Assembly: GCA_029232285.1 (NCBI GenBank)
Contig: JAOXFI010000026.1
Location: forward strand, 1-59,758
Length of the DNA: 59,758 nt
From: Agmasoma carcini (nom. nud.)
Taxonomy: Eukaryota > Microsporidia > Thelohaniidae
Direction: 5' to 3'
This document shows, one piece after another, positions 31,284-41,062 of this stretch (positions are counted from its first letter, which is position 1; every line of letters begins with the position of its first letter). The translations under genes and the position numbers were made by a program. The notes under the pieces are model-generated. The model saw nothing but the letters and a program-made list of their open reading frames with translations. It made no database searches and was not told where the DNA came from.

Positions 31284-32321
31284 TTAATTTTCATCAGCTT
31301 TCTCTTCTGGCTTCTCAGTAACAGCCTTATACAAAGCTGCCGTCACATCAGAAGTAGCCGTCATATCTTCATTATAAAAAGTCTCTTCATTCTTTACACG
31401 TTCATCATAATAATTATGTTTGCCAAAATAATCTTGGCTGTACGGGTATTCATAAAATTGTCCTCCATGACCACTCTGTATCGGGTATCCATTATATTCT
31501 TGATCATATGGGTTAAAATAATACGTATGACTATCTCCTGGCATCATCGGATCATAATTACACGTATTTCGTGTGTTATAATAATACAACAAACATTTGT
31601 CGCACATCGTTCCAACATTACTCGTTGATTTAATCTCGCTAACTGGGAAAAATTGATTACAAGCTACACAAATAGTCTTCTCATATCCTCCTTTCAAAGC
31701 ACGCGTCTTACCTTCTGACGTAATTGAAAATGGTCTTGACCTATCATGAAGCTTTTCATATAACCCACATGCATTACACAAGAGATGTACACCATTCTTG
31801 GCTCTACGCCAGGAGGGTGTGCTAGTAGCAAGACAATTCGCACACACCCTCTCTTTGGCTTTACGTTTCATCTCTCTTGGCATTTTAGCCATTTTTCTTT
31901 GTTTTTTATATTTGATATCGTGTCTAGGGGTTTGAATGTAGTATTCTTGAGTATATGTTTGATCTTTATAGTAATCTTGTGTTTGTTCAGATGGTATAGT
32001 AAGTTGATTATGTTCTAAACGATCAATGTCATTGTATTGATTGATGGGATTGATTGGATAAGTATTTTCATGGTGTTGATAGTCAGAGTTAGTATTAGAA
32101 GATATATGGTTAGGCATTTCTGTGTTTAGATAGTGTGGATTATTATATTGAGAAATGTCATACATTGTTTCATGAATAGAGTGATCGTATCCATCAGTTG
32201 AACAATCACGATTGTTGGTGGTGTCTGGATTGGTAGATGTATTAGTCTTTATATGGTTTGAGTTCTCTTTTCTCTGGAGAGACAGGTTGTCCTCCTCGTT
32301 GTCTGAATGTATTCTGGCCAT
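31284..32321 (-). CDS. GATA-type zinc-finger transcription factor
   Basis: A 345-residue protein with a Ser/Asn/His/Tyr-rich disordered N-terminus (1-135), a basic stretch (KYKKQRKMAK..KRKAKER, 138-157) and a GATA finger with C160-x2-C163-x18-C182-x2-C185, including TSTPSWRR and LCNACGLY. A second set of cysteines C218-x2-C221-x18-C240-x2-C243 has exactly the same spacing but lacks the WRR and LCNAC core, so it looks like a degenerate second GATA finger. The C-terminus is Tyr/Glu-rich. It should bind WGATAR sites in the nucleus. The start context is AAAAAACATACCA-ATG. Confidence 0.88.
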   Translation of the reverse strand: MARIHSDNEEDNLSLQRKENSNHIKTNTSTNPDTTNNRDCSTDGYDHSIHETMYDISQYNNPHYLNTEMPNHISSNTNSDYQHHENTYPINPINQYNDIDRLEHNQLTIPSEQTQDYYKDQTYTQEYYIQTPRHDIKYKKQRKMAKMPREMKRKAKERVCANCLATSTPSWRRAKNGVHLLCNACGLYEKLHDRSRPFSITSEGKTRALKGGYEKTICVACNQFFPVSEIKSTSNVGTMCDKCLLYYYNTRNTCNYDPMMPGDSHTYYFNPYDQEYNGYPIQSGHGGQFYEYPYSQDYFGKHNYYDERVKNEETFYNEDMTATSDVTAALYKAVTEKPEEKADEN

Positions 32322-32785
32322 TGGTATGTTTTTTTTTGTGATATATATAGTAAAAAATGGAGGAAATAAAATTTGTTTATGTAAGAGAAAGAATAATAAA
32401 CAAAGTTGAATATGTGTGGATTGCGAGGAATGAAGTGATTAAAAGAGGATTTGAGAGTTGAAATAAAAAAATTATTTTTTTTGTAAAAATTTTGTTTCAA
32501 GAAAAGCTGTCAATAAAAAGATAAATAAATGTATAAATTAAGTTATATTTGTTATGAGAGATAAATAAATAAGATTAAAAATGTTATGAGATTGATAAGA
32601 GGTTTAAGATTATGATTAAGTGAAGAAAGGGGGGTGAGAGGGCCAGATTAATTGTTGATATGGTTAGAATGTGATAAAAAGGAAATTTATTGATTTTATT
32701 GAAGTTTGTTTTAATCAAAATATTTGTTAATCTAGATTAAGCATATTTGTTTGATAGGGGGTTGAATATGAAATGGGCGAATTAT
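32322..32785. other. Intergenic region upstream of GATA gene, nothing recognised
   Basis: Purine-rich stretches (GAAAGGGGGGTGAGAGGG near 32625) but no ORF or repeat of note. Confidence 0.35.
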
Positions 32786-32975
32786 TGTTACGTGTGTGAC
32801 TTTATATTGTAATATGTGACTATATATTGTAATATGTGGCTTTATATTGTAATCTGTGACTATATATAGTAATATGTGGCTTTATATTGTAATATGTGGC
32901 TTTATATTGTAATCTGTGACGATGTGACGATGTGACGATGTGACGATGTGACGATGTGACGATGTGATGATGTGT
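32785..32975. repeat. 20-bp repeat GTGACTTTATATTGTAATAT then 8-bp GATGTGAC repeat
   Basis: Seven units of 20 bp (GTGACTATATATTGTAATAT variants) followed by six units of GATGTGAC. Two different minisatellites abut. Confidence 0.85.
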
Positions 32976-33349
32976 TAGTATTTTAGGATCAGTTTGCCAT
33001 ACAGGATTAACAACCAGCTAATCTAATATATTTTACTTGTTTATGATATCAATTCAAAACTTATTTTTTATATTAAATACTAAGATCAAGTCATAACTTG
33101 AATAAATTAATTTTTTAATATCTCACTTGACATCAGTTGATAGATGAATTAATGAAAATGAGTTAATTAATTAAAGTTGATTTTTTTTCATATTTTTTTA
33201 ACTCAGAACGTAGATATGAATAGATATTTTATTATTAGGTGGTATCAAGTACTAATATAAGTCTTTATTCATAAGATTACATATTTTAAAAATTTTGAAA
33301 AATATTTTTTTGTTTATAAATAAAAATAATGATTTTTTTAATATAATAA

Positions 33350-33590
33350 AATAGCTAGACTAGATTAGACTAGATTAGACTAGATTAGACTAGATTAGAC
33401 TAGATTAGACTAGACTAGACTAGATTAGATTAGATTAAATTAGATTAGATTAGAATAGTTAGTCATGTTAGTCATGTTAGTCAGTTAATTAATCAGTCTA
33501 GATTAGTCAGTCTAGATTAGTCAGCCATGTTAGTCAGCCATGTTAGTTAATTAATCAGTCTAGATTAGTCATGTTAGTCAGCTTAAATCT
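33350..33590. repeat. 10-bp repeat GACTAGATTA and TAGTCATGTTAGTCAG repeats
   Basis: About eight units of TAGACTAGAT, then mixed TTAGATTAGA and GTTAGTCAGCCATGTTAGTC units. Simple tandem repeat DNA. Confidence 0.85.
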
Positions 33591-33844
33591 ATTTATTGAT
33601 GGTTTCATATTTATTAAATTTATTTGCCTTAAAATATAAAAAAAAATTGACAATGAACAATTATTTATTTTTATGCAAATAAATTTATTTTTTGTTTGCA
33701 TAAACAAAATGGTTAATTCAACCAAATTAACATATTGCTTAATCTTTTTTATTGTAGTGGTTATGATAATAAATACAACTAGAATAATACATTATAGGAT
33801 TGAATTTAACAAATTTATAGATAAAGAGAGTGAACTTATAAACT

Positions 33845-34017
33845 TTGAATAAAAATATAAAAATATAAAATATAAAAATATAAAATATAAAAATATAAAA
33901 TATAAAAATATAAAAATATAAAAATATAAAAATATAAAAATATAAAAATATAAAAATATAAAAATATAAAAATATAAAATATAAAAATATAAAAATATAA
34001 AAATATAAAATATTTTT
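33845..34017. repeat. AAATATAAA minisatellite
   Basis: About 20 copies of AAAAATATAA/AAAATATAA. The long Ile/Phe/Tyr open frame on the minus strand is only this repeat in translation. Confidence 0.9.
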
Positions 34018-34019
34018 TA

Positions 34020-34955
34020 TACTGACCATGTTATAATTTTATTTAAGCATAAACCTTTTATTTTACAATTTATTATAAACTCTATCAAGGCCAAATACCT
34101 TTTTATATAATATAATAATACTTAATATATTTATCGTATTTTATAACATCATAAATTAATCAAAAATACCAAATATGTAGCAAAATACTAAAAATTAAAA
34201 TCATACTGATTTATAATATTAATTTTACAAAAACACTTATATATAGTTGTACATTATAATATTTGAATTTCAAACTTAAATAAATCGCTGAAAAATAAAA
34301 CTATTTATCAATACATAAATAAATTATAGTACAATCTTTAGAAACATGGTCTTTCTTAAAAATACTGATTTAAATGTAGCTTTTAGACCATTTTATACTT
34401 GAAATTGGTCAATTTGTGGATGTTTTAGATTGTACGCATGCATTTTTTGGATGGGTTTAAATTGATGCAAAAGTAAATTTATCACAATTATAAAATATGG
34501 GATCTAATTATAAGAGTGATGCATTATTATTAGTGAAGGGAAAATACATTATTATCACAAATATCTTGTGCTACAATGTGGGTAAAGTCAATATAGGGTG
34601 GTTTTCATTTAATCATTATTATTTAGTTTTAATATAAATCAAAATGGATAAATACAAAAATTTTGATGTCTTAATCAAATCTTTAGGTTGAATAAAATTT
34701 AAAAACTTGAATGATCAGCCTAATATTTAATTGAACATCTTTTACTATTGCTTTTAAAGTTGAAAATTATGATTTTTTAATGAATTTAAGTGTGTTATGG
34801 GTGATTTTGATTATTAAACCGTTTTCTGGGGTTTTCATACTGTTTGGTATTTTTAAATTTATATTCAACAATGTTTTACCTTGATCTGCATTGATAGTAT
34901 TAATTAATTATTGGGTTTCAATCCTATATATAATTATGAATCTTTAATTATTTCC
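34020..34955. other. Gene-free AT-rich DNA
   Basis: Nothing coding or structured recognised apart from coding-like relic composition near 34380-34460. Confidence 0.35.
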
Positions 34956-34959
34956 TTTA

Positions 34960-35300
34960 TGATTTATAATTAAATTAAAAACACAAAAGACATTATATTA
35001 TATTAGTAGAAGAACTTAATTTGATCTCTTATAGATAATACAGAAAATAATAACAGTAGGACTTAAAAGACAACATACTATATTATATTAGTAGAAGAAC
35101 TTAAATTGATCTCTCATAGATAACAGTAGGACCTTAAAATACAACATACTATATTATAGCTGGACCTAGTGCTATTACAAATACAAACCAACTTATATCT
35201 TTAAGAACTGTATGTCTATCAGTGGTTAGTTAAAATGAACGAGGTCATCCTCTTTACAACCCTGTTATACCTCAATTATTGTTTTCAAACTTAGGTCTAC
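34960..35300 (+). repeat. R1 dispersed repeat, plus orientation
   Basis: TATAGCTGGACCTAGTGCTATTAC near 35154 (core shared over 16 bp) followed by CAACTTATATCTTTAAGAAC and a CTATCAGTGGTTAG block. Upstream, ATTATATTAGTAGAAGAACT is duplicated at ~34997 and ~35081. Confidence 0.6.
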
Positions 35301-35499
35301 ACTCATCATATAACTCTTTAATATATTTTGATATTGTTATAATATTTTACTTAGAACATCATCAATAATATTTATTAGTTAGTTATAAGCTATAATAAAA
35401 TCAATATTTATAGAATATTCAATTTCTTTTGAATAACTTTTATTGTTAATCTTATAATTCACAATAGACATAAAAAAGTTTAATTTTATAAATAAATTA

Positions 35500-35720
35500 T
35501 GCATCAACTTTTTATATTTTTTTATAAACAAATTATGCATCAATCTTTCATCTCATATAATACTTAAATATCAACTTTAAATCTTTTATATTATTTTATA
35601 AATAAATTATGCATCATCCCTTTATATCATTTTATGAATAAATTATGCATCAATCTTTCATATTATTATCTCATTAATACTTAAATATTAACTTTAAATC
35701 TTTTATATCATATAAACAAA
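35500..35720. repeat. AATTATGCATCAA repeat
   Basis: Four copies of ATAAATTATGCATCA[AT]CTTT, with TTAAATATCAACTTTAAATC occurring twice, just upstream of the ankyrin-like gene. Confidence 0.7.
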
Positions 35721-35747
35721 TTTATAAAAAAATTTTTATCTGTTCCA

Positions 35748-37085
35748 ATGAACAAGTCTGAACATAATTCAAGCCAAAGTTTCAGTAAACAACCTGTAAG
35801 AACAGTCTTAACAAGAAAACTGTCCTTAGCTGAATACATAAGAAAGGACATTTGTCACCAAAATCAACTAAAAGCTTTACAAATATTAGGAAAAATCAAC
35901 ACATACTACCATAATACTAAGGTTTTTGACTACTACAGGGCTGAATCTGCCATATTCAACAATGATAACAACATTTCTATGACATACGAACTATATAAAA
36001 TCAAAAAAGCTATAATCAACAGCGAACCTTGCATTCCTGACAATAATCTAAAAATTAAATTTACAAAATTTGCAAATCAAGTCCTCGTTCTTGCTATGAT
36101 ACATAGCTATCCAGAAGTAGTTGAATATTTTTTAAGAAATAGTTATATCAATCCTAACCAATCAATCAATGGCTCTACAATTTATCCATCTTTCTTCCTA
36201 CTCGCTTGCTCCTGTAGCTACGACATATACAAAGTATTTCTTAAGTATAGCTACTCATCTAGCTATGCCTGGAATGGTTTAACTCCTTATCTTATGTGTT
36301 TAATCACTGATAAACCTCCATATCAAACATTTCCTCTTGATTTCATCACCTTCACTCAATATTATTACATATCAATGTTCAAAGGCTTAAAACTAAAATT
36401 TGATATTGAAAATCCAATATTTGCAATTGATTTTGCTTGTATGAATGGAAATATAAAACTTATAAAAGAAATACTAGGAGAAGTCCCAGAAGCAAATTTA
36501 CTTAGTAAATATTCGTTTATAGTTCATAGCAAAGAACATATTCATATTATTTTAAGTAAATATTGCTTTGACACCTCACAAAACTTCTTTGGTAACAATC
36601 CTTTCCACTATTGCTGTTTTAATAGTTCATTGATTGCGATACCAATATTAGTTTATCTTAAATTTCCTATTAGAGAGAATAACAATAAGAAATACTTCTA
36701 TGACTTAGTTGATGAGTCTCGTAAGGGTAAAATACTTAAGTTTTTGAGTTACTTTGCACCGGTAGCAGCCAAATATCCAAATCAGCACTTTTTTAAAATG
36801 GCTGATATAAATAGGTTGAATGAAAATAGGGCTAGAGCAATAGCTGAACTTGACCTTAAGCCATCTGAGATTAACAAAATACCGATAATTGTAAAGTATT
36901 TGAACGAGAATGTACAAACAATTAAGACGAAGTCTAATTTTTCATTATCAGCGTTATTTTTTGGTACACACCTAGAGAATGCACGAAAGAAGATGGTTTT
37001 ACTTGAATCACTTCCTTATAATGATTTGAATAGTATAAAAATGAAAAGAAATGATTCACAGGATAGTTATTCTAGTACTTTGTAA
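35748..37085 (+). CDS. Ankyrin-repeat-like protein, 445 aa
   Basis: The central part (residues ~105-330) holds degenerate ankyrin-like units. Examples are VLVLAMIHSYPEVVEYFLR, ...FLLACSCSYDIYKVFLK, WNGLTPYLMCLIT, IFAIDFACMNGNIKLIKEIL and NPFHYCCFNSS. Flanks are a Ser/Gln-rich N-terminus and a helical C-terminus with Ser/Asn at the end. No DNA-binding or enzymatic domain is visible. The start ATG follows AAAAAAATTTTTATCTGTTCCA. Ankyrin assignment rests on repeat rhythm, not on strict consensus. Confidence 0.6.
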   Translation: MNKSEHNSSQSFSKQPVRTVLTRKLSLAEYIRKDICHQNQLKALQILGKINTYYHNTKVFDYYRAESAIFNNDNNISMTYELYKIKKAIINSEPCIPDNNLKIKFTKFANQVLVLAMIHSYPEVVEYFLRNSYINPNQSINGSTIYPSFFLLACSCSYDIYKVFLKYSYSSSYAWNGLTPYLMCLITDKPPYQTFPLDFITFTQYYYISMFKGLKLKFDIENPIFAIDFACMNGNIKLIKEILGEVPEANLLSKYSFIVHSKEHIHIILSKYCFDTSQNFFGNNPFHYCCFNSSLIAIPILVYLKFPIRENNNKKYFYDLVDESRKGKILKFLSYFAPVAAKYPNQHFFKMADINRLNENRARAIAELDLKPSEINKIPIIVKYLNENVQTIKTKSNFSLSALFFGTHLENARKKMVLLESLPYNDLNSIKMKRNDSQDSYSSTL

Positions 37086-37189
37086 AATAAAAAGTTTGAC
37101 AGTTTTTAATATTTTTATGACGAGATATAAAGAAAGGTAATCCAAATTATGTAATTGAATGCCTGTGTTAAGTTTAGATAGATATAATG

Positions 37190-37325
37190 TCACAATAACA
37201 GAGATTTTAGTTAGTTTTAACAATATAACAGAATAATTAGTATTTTATAACAATATAATAGAAATGTTAGTGTTTTATAATAATATAACAGAAATGTTAG
37301 TATTTTATAACAATATAATTATATC
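37190..37325. repeat. 30-bp repeat (AACAATATAACAGAAATGTTAGTATTTTAT)
   Basis: Four diverged units of AACAATATAACAGAA-TGTTAG-[GT]TTTTAT in the spacer after the ankyrin-like gene. Confidence 0.75.
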
Positions 37326-37533
37326 ATCTTTTATATATTTTTGATATTGCTATAGATCAAAAATAAGATGTAAATTGAAGTTATACATGATGAAAATAAA
37401 TAAATATTTATTTTTAAGTTCTTTGATATTTTTTTATAATTGTTAAAAAAGTTGAAAATTTATTATTTTGTTAAAAATTTATTATTCTATAAATATAATT
37501 CTTCATAATAAAAAAATATATTTTTTTAGTTAG

Positions 37534-37698
37534 TTAGTTTTTAGATTTATCAAGATATTTAGTTCTATATCTAGTAATAATATTTTTGTTTATAACTTTA
37601 GAGGATTTAGAAACTTTCTTACGCTCACCATCAAAGCCTCTTTTATATTTGGACTTAACTTTTGTTACTTTTACTTTCTTTAGTGGATTTTGCGACAT
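37534..37698 (-). CDS. 54-aa highly basic protein
   Basis: A short frame too small for routine calling: MSQNPLKKVKVTKVKSKYKR, then GFDGERKKVSKSSKVINKNI, then ITRYRTKYLDKSKN. About a third of residues are Lys or Arg. The upstream sequence AAATTTTTAACAAAAAAATACACC-ATG contains both the AAATTT element and ACC before ATG, as in real genes nearby. It is probably a ribosomal, nucleolar or DNA-binding mini-protein, but I recognise no family. tRNA-Leu lies 68 bp away, divergently. Confidence 0.5.
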   Translation of the reverse strand: MSQNPLKKVKVTKVKSKYKRGFDGERKKVSKSSKVINKNIITRYRTKYLDKSKN

Positions 37699-37766
37699 GG
37701 TGTATTTTTTTGTTAAAAATTTGTTGTTGTTTTTAGTTTCATATAATATGACACCTACTCTAACAT

Positions 37767-37848
37767 GACTGGGTGGCCGAGTGGTCTAAGGCGCTAGCTT
37801 AAGGCGCTAGTCTCTTCGGAGTCGTGGGTTCGAATCCCATCTCAGTCA
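37767..37848 (+). tRNA. tRNA-Leu(AAG)
   Basis: A complete 82-nt class II tRNA without intron. The acceptor GACTGGG pairs with CTCAGTC (one G-U). The D-arm is GGCCGAGTGG...; the anticodon stem CTAGC/GCTAG encloses the loop TTAAGGC, giving anticodon AAG. A variable-arm hairpin CTC-TTCG-GAG and T-arm GTGGG-TTCGAAT-CCCAT follow. The discriminator is A, as in Leu tRNAs. A T-run terminator follows at once. Confidence 0.95.
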
Positions 37849-37866
37849 TTTTTTAATTTTTTTTTT
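37849..37866 (+). terminator. Pol III T-run terminator of tRNA-Leu
   Basis: T6-AA-T10 immediately after the tRNA. Confidence 0.8.
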
Positions 37867-37879
37867 ATATATTTGTTGT

Positions 37880-38087
37880 TGTCGTAATCCGAGGGTATTC
37901 TATTGTTAAATAAGTAGATACTTTTAGGCAATTCTATTGCCGTGATGTCTCGGTGGAGCAGAACCATTTCCGGATTTTATAATACTATAATTAAAATCGT
38001 TTGAAGGAATCATTTTTTATTTATTATCGGATGTATTATTAGTTTAGTTATAAACAAGCTTTAATTGATCTATATCAATTTATGACA
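37880..38087 (-). mobile_element. Solo LTR of the Ty3-like element
   Basis: Shares GGTTCTGCTCCACCG, TCCGGA, AAAAGTATCT and the terminal TACGACA with the 3' LTR at 57483-57749. Terminal inverted ends are TGTCATA (5', minus strand) and TACGACA (3'). The repeat TTTGTTG flanks both sides (37872-37878 and 38089-38095), compatible with a target-site duplication if the ends are taken as TTGTCGTA. It lies 31 bp downstream of tRNA-Leu, antisense to it. No internal element remains, so it is a recombination remnant (solo LTR). It is 208 bp long against 267 bp for the full LTR. Confidence 0.8.
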
Positions 38088-38469
38088 ATTTGTTGATAAA
38101 CTTCTAAATCTATTTATTTTCTTTATATATAAATAATAAATATTTTTTGTATTTATTTATATTAAAAAGTAAAATTTTATCAATATTGAATGTTTCAAAC
38201 TAGGTGAGTAAGTCATGATAAAATATATCAAGAATTAATTATAATGCATCATTTTCTTAATTTATATATCATACAATCTTTGGCAGAACATTTAGATATT
38301 CCTAAAATATAATAATATCTTTTAAATGTGTTTATGGAATTTCGTTAATTTGCTTGAAAAAATATATTTTCACAAAATTATAATAATAACTTATTTATAC
38401 AATATATTGATCAGACATAAATGGTATGGATTGTAAATCTCTTTGTTCATTTCTATAAAGAATCTTAAT

Positions 38470-38730
38470 TATTAATAAACTTATAGAAGGAGAGAAGTCA
38501 AACCAACAAGTTAAAATTCATAAATCAAAGAATGTAAAAGAGACGGAATATTGAACATCACTACGTACTTTGTTAAATTATAGATAGACTAATACTATTA
38601 CGTACATCCTAACTTATTTCCCTGCCAATGGAGAAGAGGTGTCTGTCTATCTATTGTCGTTTATTTAGCAGGTTATCTATATTCTATCGGCTTTGAAGGG
38701 CCTAACTTTATAGCTTAATCATCTGTCGTT
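38470..38730 (+). repeat. R1 dispersed repeat, plus orientation
   Basis: ACTATTACGTACATCCTAAC near 38590 (R1 core), then CCCTGCCAATGGAGAAG and GGTGTCTGTCTATCTATTG, which recur near 51970-52005. Upstream, AACAAGTTAAAATTCATAAATC aligns with the R1 5' part. Confidence 0.6.
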
Positions 38731-38895
38731 ACACAATATGAAAAAGTACTCAAGCCAATAAAAAATTTAGATTAAATTTTAATTTTTGATAAATGATTGA
38801 AAATTGATTTATTCGATGAGAAATAAAGGTAAATCTATAAAATTTGATAAATTATATAGGATTTCTCCATCTAATAGCAAAATTTCACACATATA

Positions 38896-39006
38896 TTTAA
38901 ACTTTTCGTATCAACTTACAAATAAATTTTTAATTTATTTATTCCTATCAAACTATAAAAACATTAAATTAAAATTTTATTTGTAAGTTGATATGAAAAG
39001 TTTACA
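38896..39006. mobile_element. Palindromic MITE-like element (R3-related)
   Basis: Left arm TTTAAACTTTTCGTATCAAC...TTACAAATAAA and right arm TTTATTTGTAAGTTGATATG...AAAAGTTTA are inverted copies of ~40 bp around a ~25-bp centre. Arms carry the R3 word TTGATATGAAA. It would fold into a long hairpin. Confidence 0.6.
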
Positions 39007-39162
39007 ATTGATATGAAAAATTAGATAATAATACATAATGATTATATATGAACTTATATGTATTATTTATCAATTTAACCTAGTTATATATAAATCAACA
39101 CATTCTTATTATTAATATTTGATTTTCTAAGTCATAAAATTTGGAATTTTATTTTTAATTTA

Positions 39163-39528
39163 TTAGTTTTCCTTATTTTTGATAACATAGCAGGGGTGAA
39201 GGAAAATCATCCATAAGACACTGATAACACAAATCGTCACTTCAAATACTCTTCTACATAAGCTAAATACATCACCTTCAGTTATAAAAAACAAGCCTTC
39301 GATCACAAAAGACATAAGTGTTAGAAAATAAAAAGTTCTACTTCTTATGTCTTTTATAGTAACAAAACGTAGCAAACCAAGAAGAAAGTTCATGTAAATG
39401 AGAAATAATCTTTTAGAATTTGAGTGTTGCCTTAATAGTAGTATTTTTAAATAGTCTTTGATTAAGAAAGCCATTTTGATTACAGTATACGTAACTATGT
39501 ATCTTGGGATGATTCCTTTTATATCCAT
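39163..39528 (-). CDS. Erg28-like membrane protein, 121 aa
   Basis: A small polytopic protein with about four hydrophobic helices. The motif RSRTFYFLTLMSFVIEGLFFI (residues ~66-86) resembles the Erg28 segment ARTFGTWTFISCVIR, followed by a further helix with the same spacing (VFSLCRRVFEVTICVISVLWM). Erg28 is an ER scaffold for sterol C4-demethylation. A sterol pathway relic in a microsporidian would be unexpected, so other small ER proteins remain possible. The ATG at 39528 (after AAAATTTTTTTTC) is chosen over an upstream TTG that would add seven residues. Confidence 0.45.
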   Translation of the reverse strand: MDIKGIIPRYIVTYTVIKMAFLIKDYLKILLLRQHSNSKRLFLIYMNFLLGLLRFVTIKDIRSRTFYFLTLMSFVIEGLFFITEGDVFSLCRRVFEVTICVISVLWMIFLHPCYVIKNKEN

Positions 39529-39549
39529 GAAAAAAATTTTAACAAACAA

Positions 39550-40044
39550 ATTAAATATTTTATAGAAAAAACTTTATATTATTTTTTTTGTATATTTTAA
39601 TACATAATCATAACCTTTTGTTGAACCTGGTTATATTATATGATATATAACAGGTAAGAGAGTAATAAATTTGGTTACAATACCTTTAAAATATTAAAAT
39701 ATAATAAAAATGTATAATTTGATGATTTTTCATGTTTTACGTGCATATTCTTAACTTTTATACATACTAAATCATCATAATTATATGTTATGGATGAATT
39801 TAACCCTTTTTTGACTTAATAGTACATAAGGTTGATGATTTTATTTAAATATTACAAATATTTTAACTTACCCCTATCTCAAATAAAAATCTATGAATTA
39901 TATTAAAGAAATAATATATAATTTACAATTATAACATTTCTTATATAAATTTGATCAAAAAATAATAAAGGATTTATATTTATAATTTTATACAAATCTT
40001 TTTTATTTTTAAGGAGACAGAAATAAACAAACAAACCCCTTATC
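39550..40044. other. Intergenic, no feature beyond AT-rich DNA
   Basis: Only an AAGGAGACAGAAATAAAC purine stretch and a short CCCC just before the gene at 40045. Confidence 0.35.
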
Positions 40045-40308
40045 ATGTCTATAACTGGAAGAACAGCGTTTGTCGAATTCAAAGAGACCTATAAAGGAAT
40101 ATTAACACTTATTAAGATATTTGAAACAGAGACAGATGTGTTTGTATATGTATATCAGGATTCTCAAGAAATTCATCTATATAACGATCATTTAAAGAGT
40201 CTAATTCAAACAGAAGACCATAAAAAAATAACGGTTGTATGTAATCTAGAAGATCACAACACTCTATACGAAATCGCTAAGACAATTAAAGGTATTATAA
40301 ATAGTTAA
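40045..40308 (+). CDS. Small alpha/beta protein, unknown, 87 aa
   Basis: Not recognised. MSITGRTAFVEF... alternates short predicted strands (TAFVEFKE, DVFVYVYQD, KKITVVCNL) and helices (NDHLKSLIQ, LYEIAKTIKGIINS), compatible with a compact subunit of a larger complex. SRP9-, roadblock- and Pcc1-like folds were considered, without a decisive motif. The upstream context ACAAACCCCTTATC-ATG is less typical, but the frame is uninterrupted and of normal codon make-up. Confidence 0.55.
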   Translation: MSITGRTAFVEFKETYKGILTLIKIFETETDVFVYVYQDSQEIHLYNDHLKSLIQTEDHKKITVVCNLEDHNTLYEIAKTIKGIINS

Positions 40309-40734
40309 ACTAATAAATTGTTATTGTTTTATTTATTGAGTATCATTTAAGTGGTATAAAGCATTATAAATGTTAAAACGAGTGTATACTTATCTTATTA
40401 ACAGATTTTAATACAAAATACAGTATTTCTCTATTCAAATTATAAATATCATTTTTTATTTATTTATAAAAAGGTGTGCAAATAGATAGAAAATATTGAA
40501 TAAAATTAAATATCGATGTGAAAGATTTGCAATTAGATGGATAGTCTGTATATTAGGTAAAACCACGTTTGTATAATAAAGTGTGTGATATATTCATTTG
40601 TACTATATATTGACATACTTTAATATATTGTATATATAATAATCATTGTTATGATCTCATAATATTTAAATTGTTCATATAACCTTTTATTTATAAATAT
40701 TAACAATTTTACTGTTACATTCATATTTTATAGT

Positions 40735-40970
40735 ATAAAATTTTGGTATTTAATCCAATGTTTTTTGTATAAAATGGTTCTTAAATACATACAAATAATT
40801 TATTTTTGGTTTTATAGTTAAGATTTTGATATTAAATCCAATGTTTTTTGTATAAAATGGTTCTTAAATACAAATAAATAAATTATTTCTGGTTTTATAT
40901 TTTAAATTTTGACATTAAATCCAATGGTTCTTAAATACAAATAAATAAATTGTTTCCGGTTATAACTAGT
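40735..40970. repeat. ~85-bp repeat (TAAATCCAATGTTTTTTGTA)
   Basis: Three units: [GA]TATTTAATCCAATG..., ATATTAAATCCAATG... and ACATTAAATCCAATG..., each followed by GGTTCTTAAATACA. The third is shorter. Confidence 0.75.
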
Positions 40971-41049
40971 CTTGAATGTGTATACAACCTAAATCTAGAG
41001 CTTGTCATATATAAATTTTGACTTTTATAATAAAATTTTATCTTTTAAT

Positions 41050-41062
41050 AAAAAATTTTACC
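41050..41062 (+). promoter_or_regulatory. AAATTT-type start signal
   Basis: AAAAAATTTTACC immediately before the ATG at 41063. Confidence 0.6.

Noticed and set aside
33739..34029. 96-codon minus-strand open frame of Ile/Phe/Tyr
   Set aside because: It is only the translation of the AAATATAAA minisatellite.
37870..38000. Conserved structured ncRNA after both tRNAs (dicistronic tRNA-ncRNA)
   Set aside because: The conserved block ends in TGTCGTA/TACGACA, abuts a polypurine tract and pol at the second locus, and is therefore an LTR.
38804..38986. 60-codon plus-strand frame
   Set aside because: Overlaps the palindromic element; no start signal.
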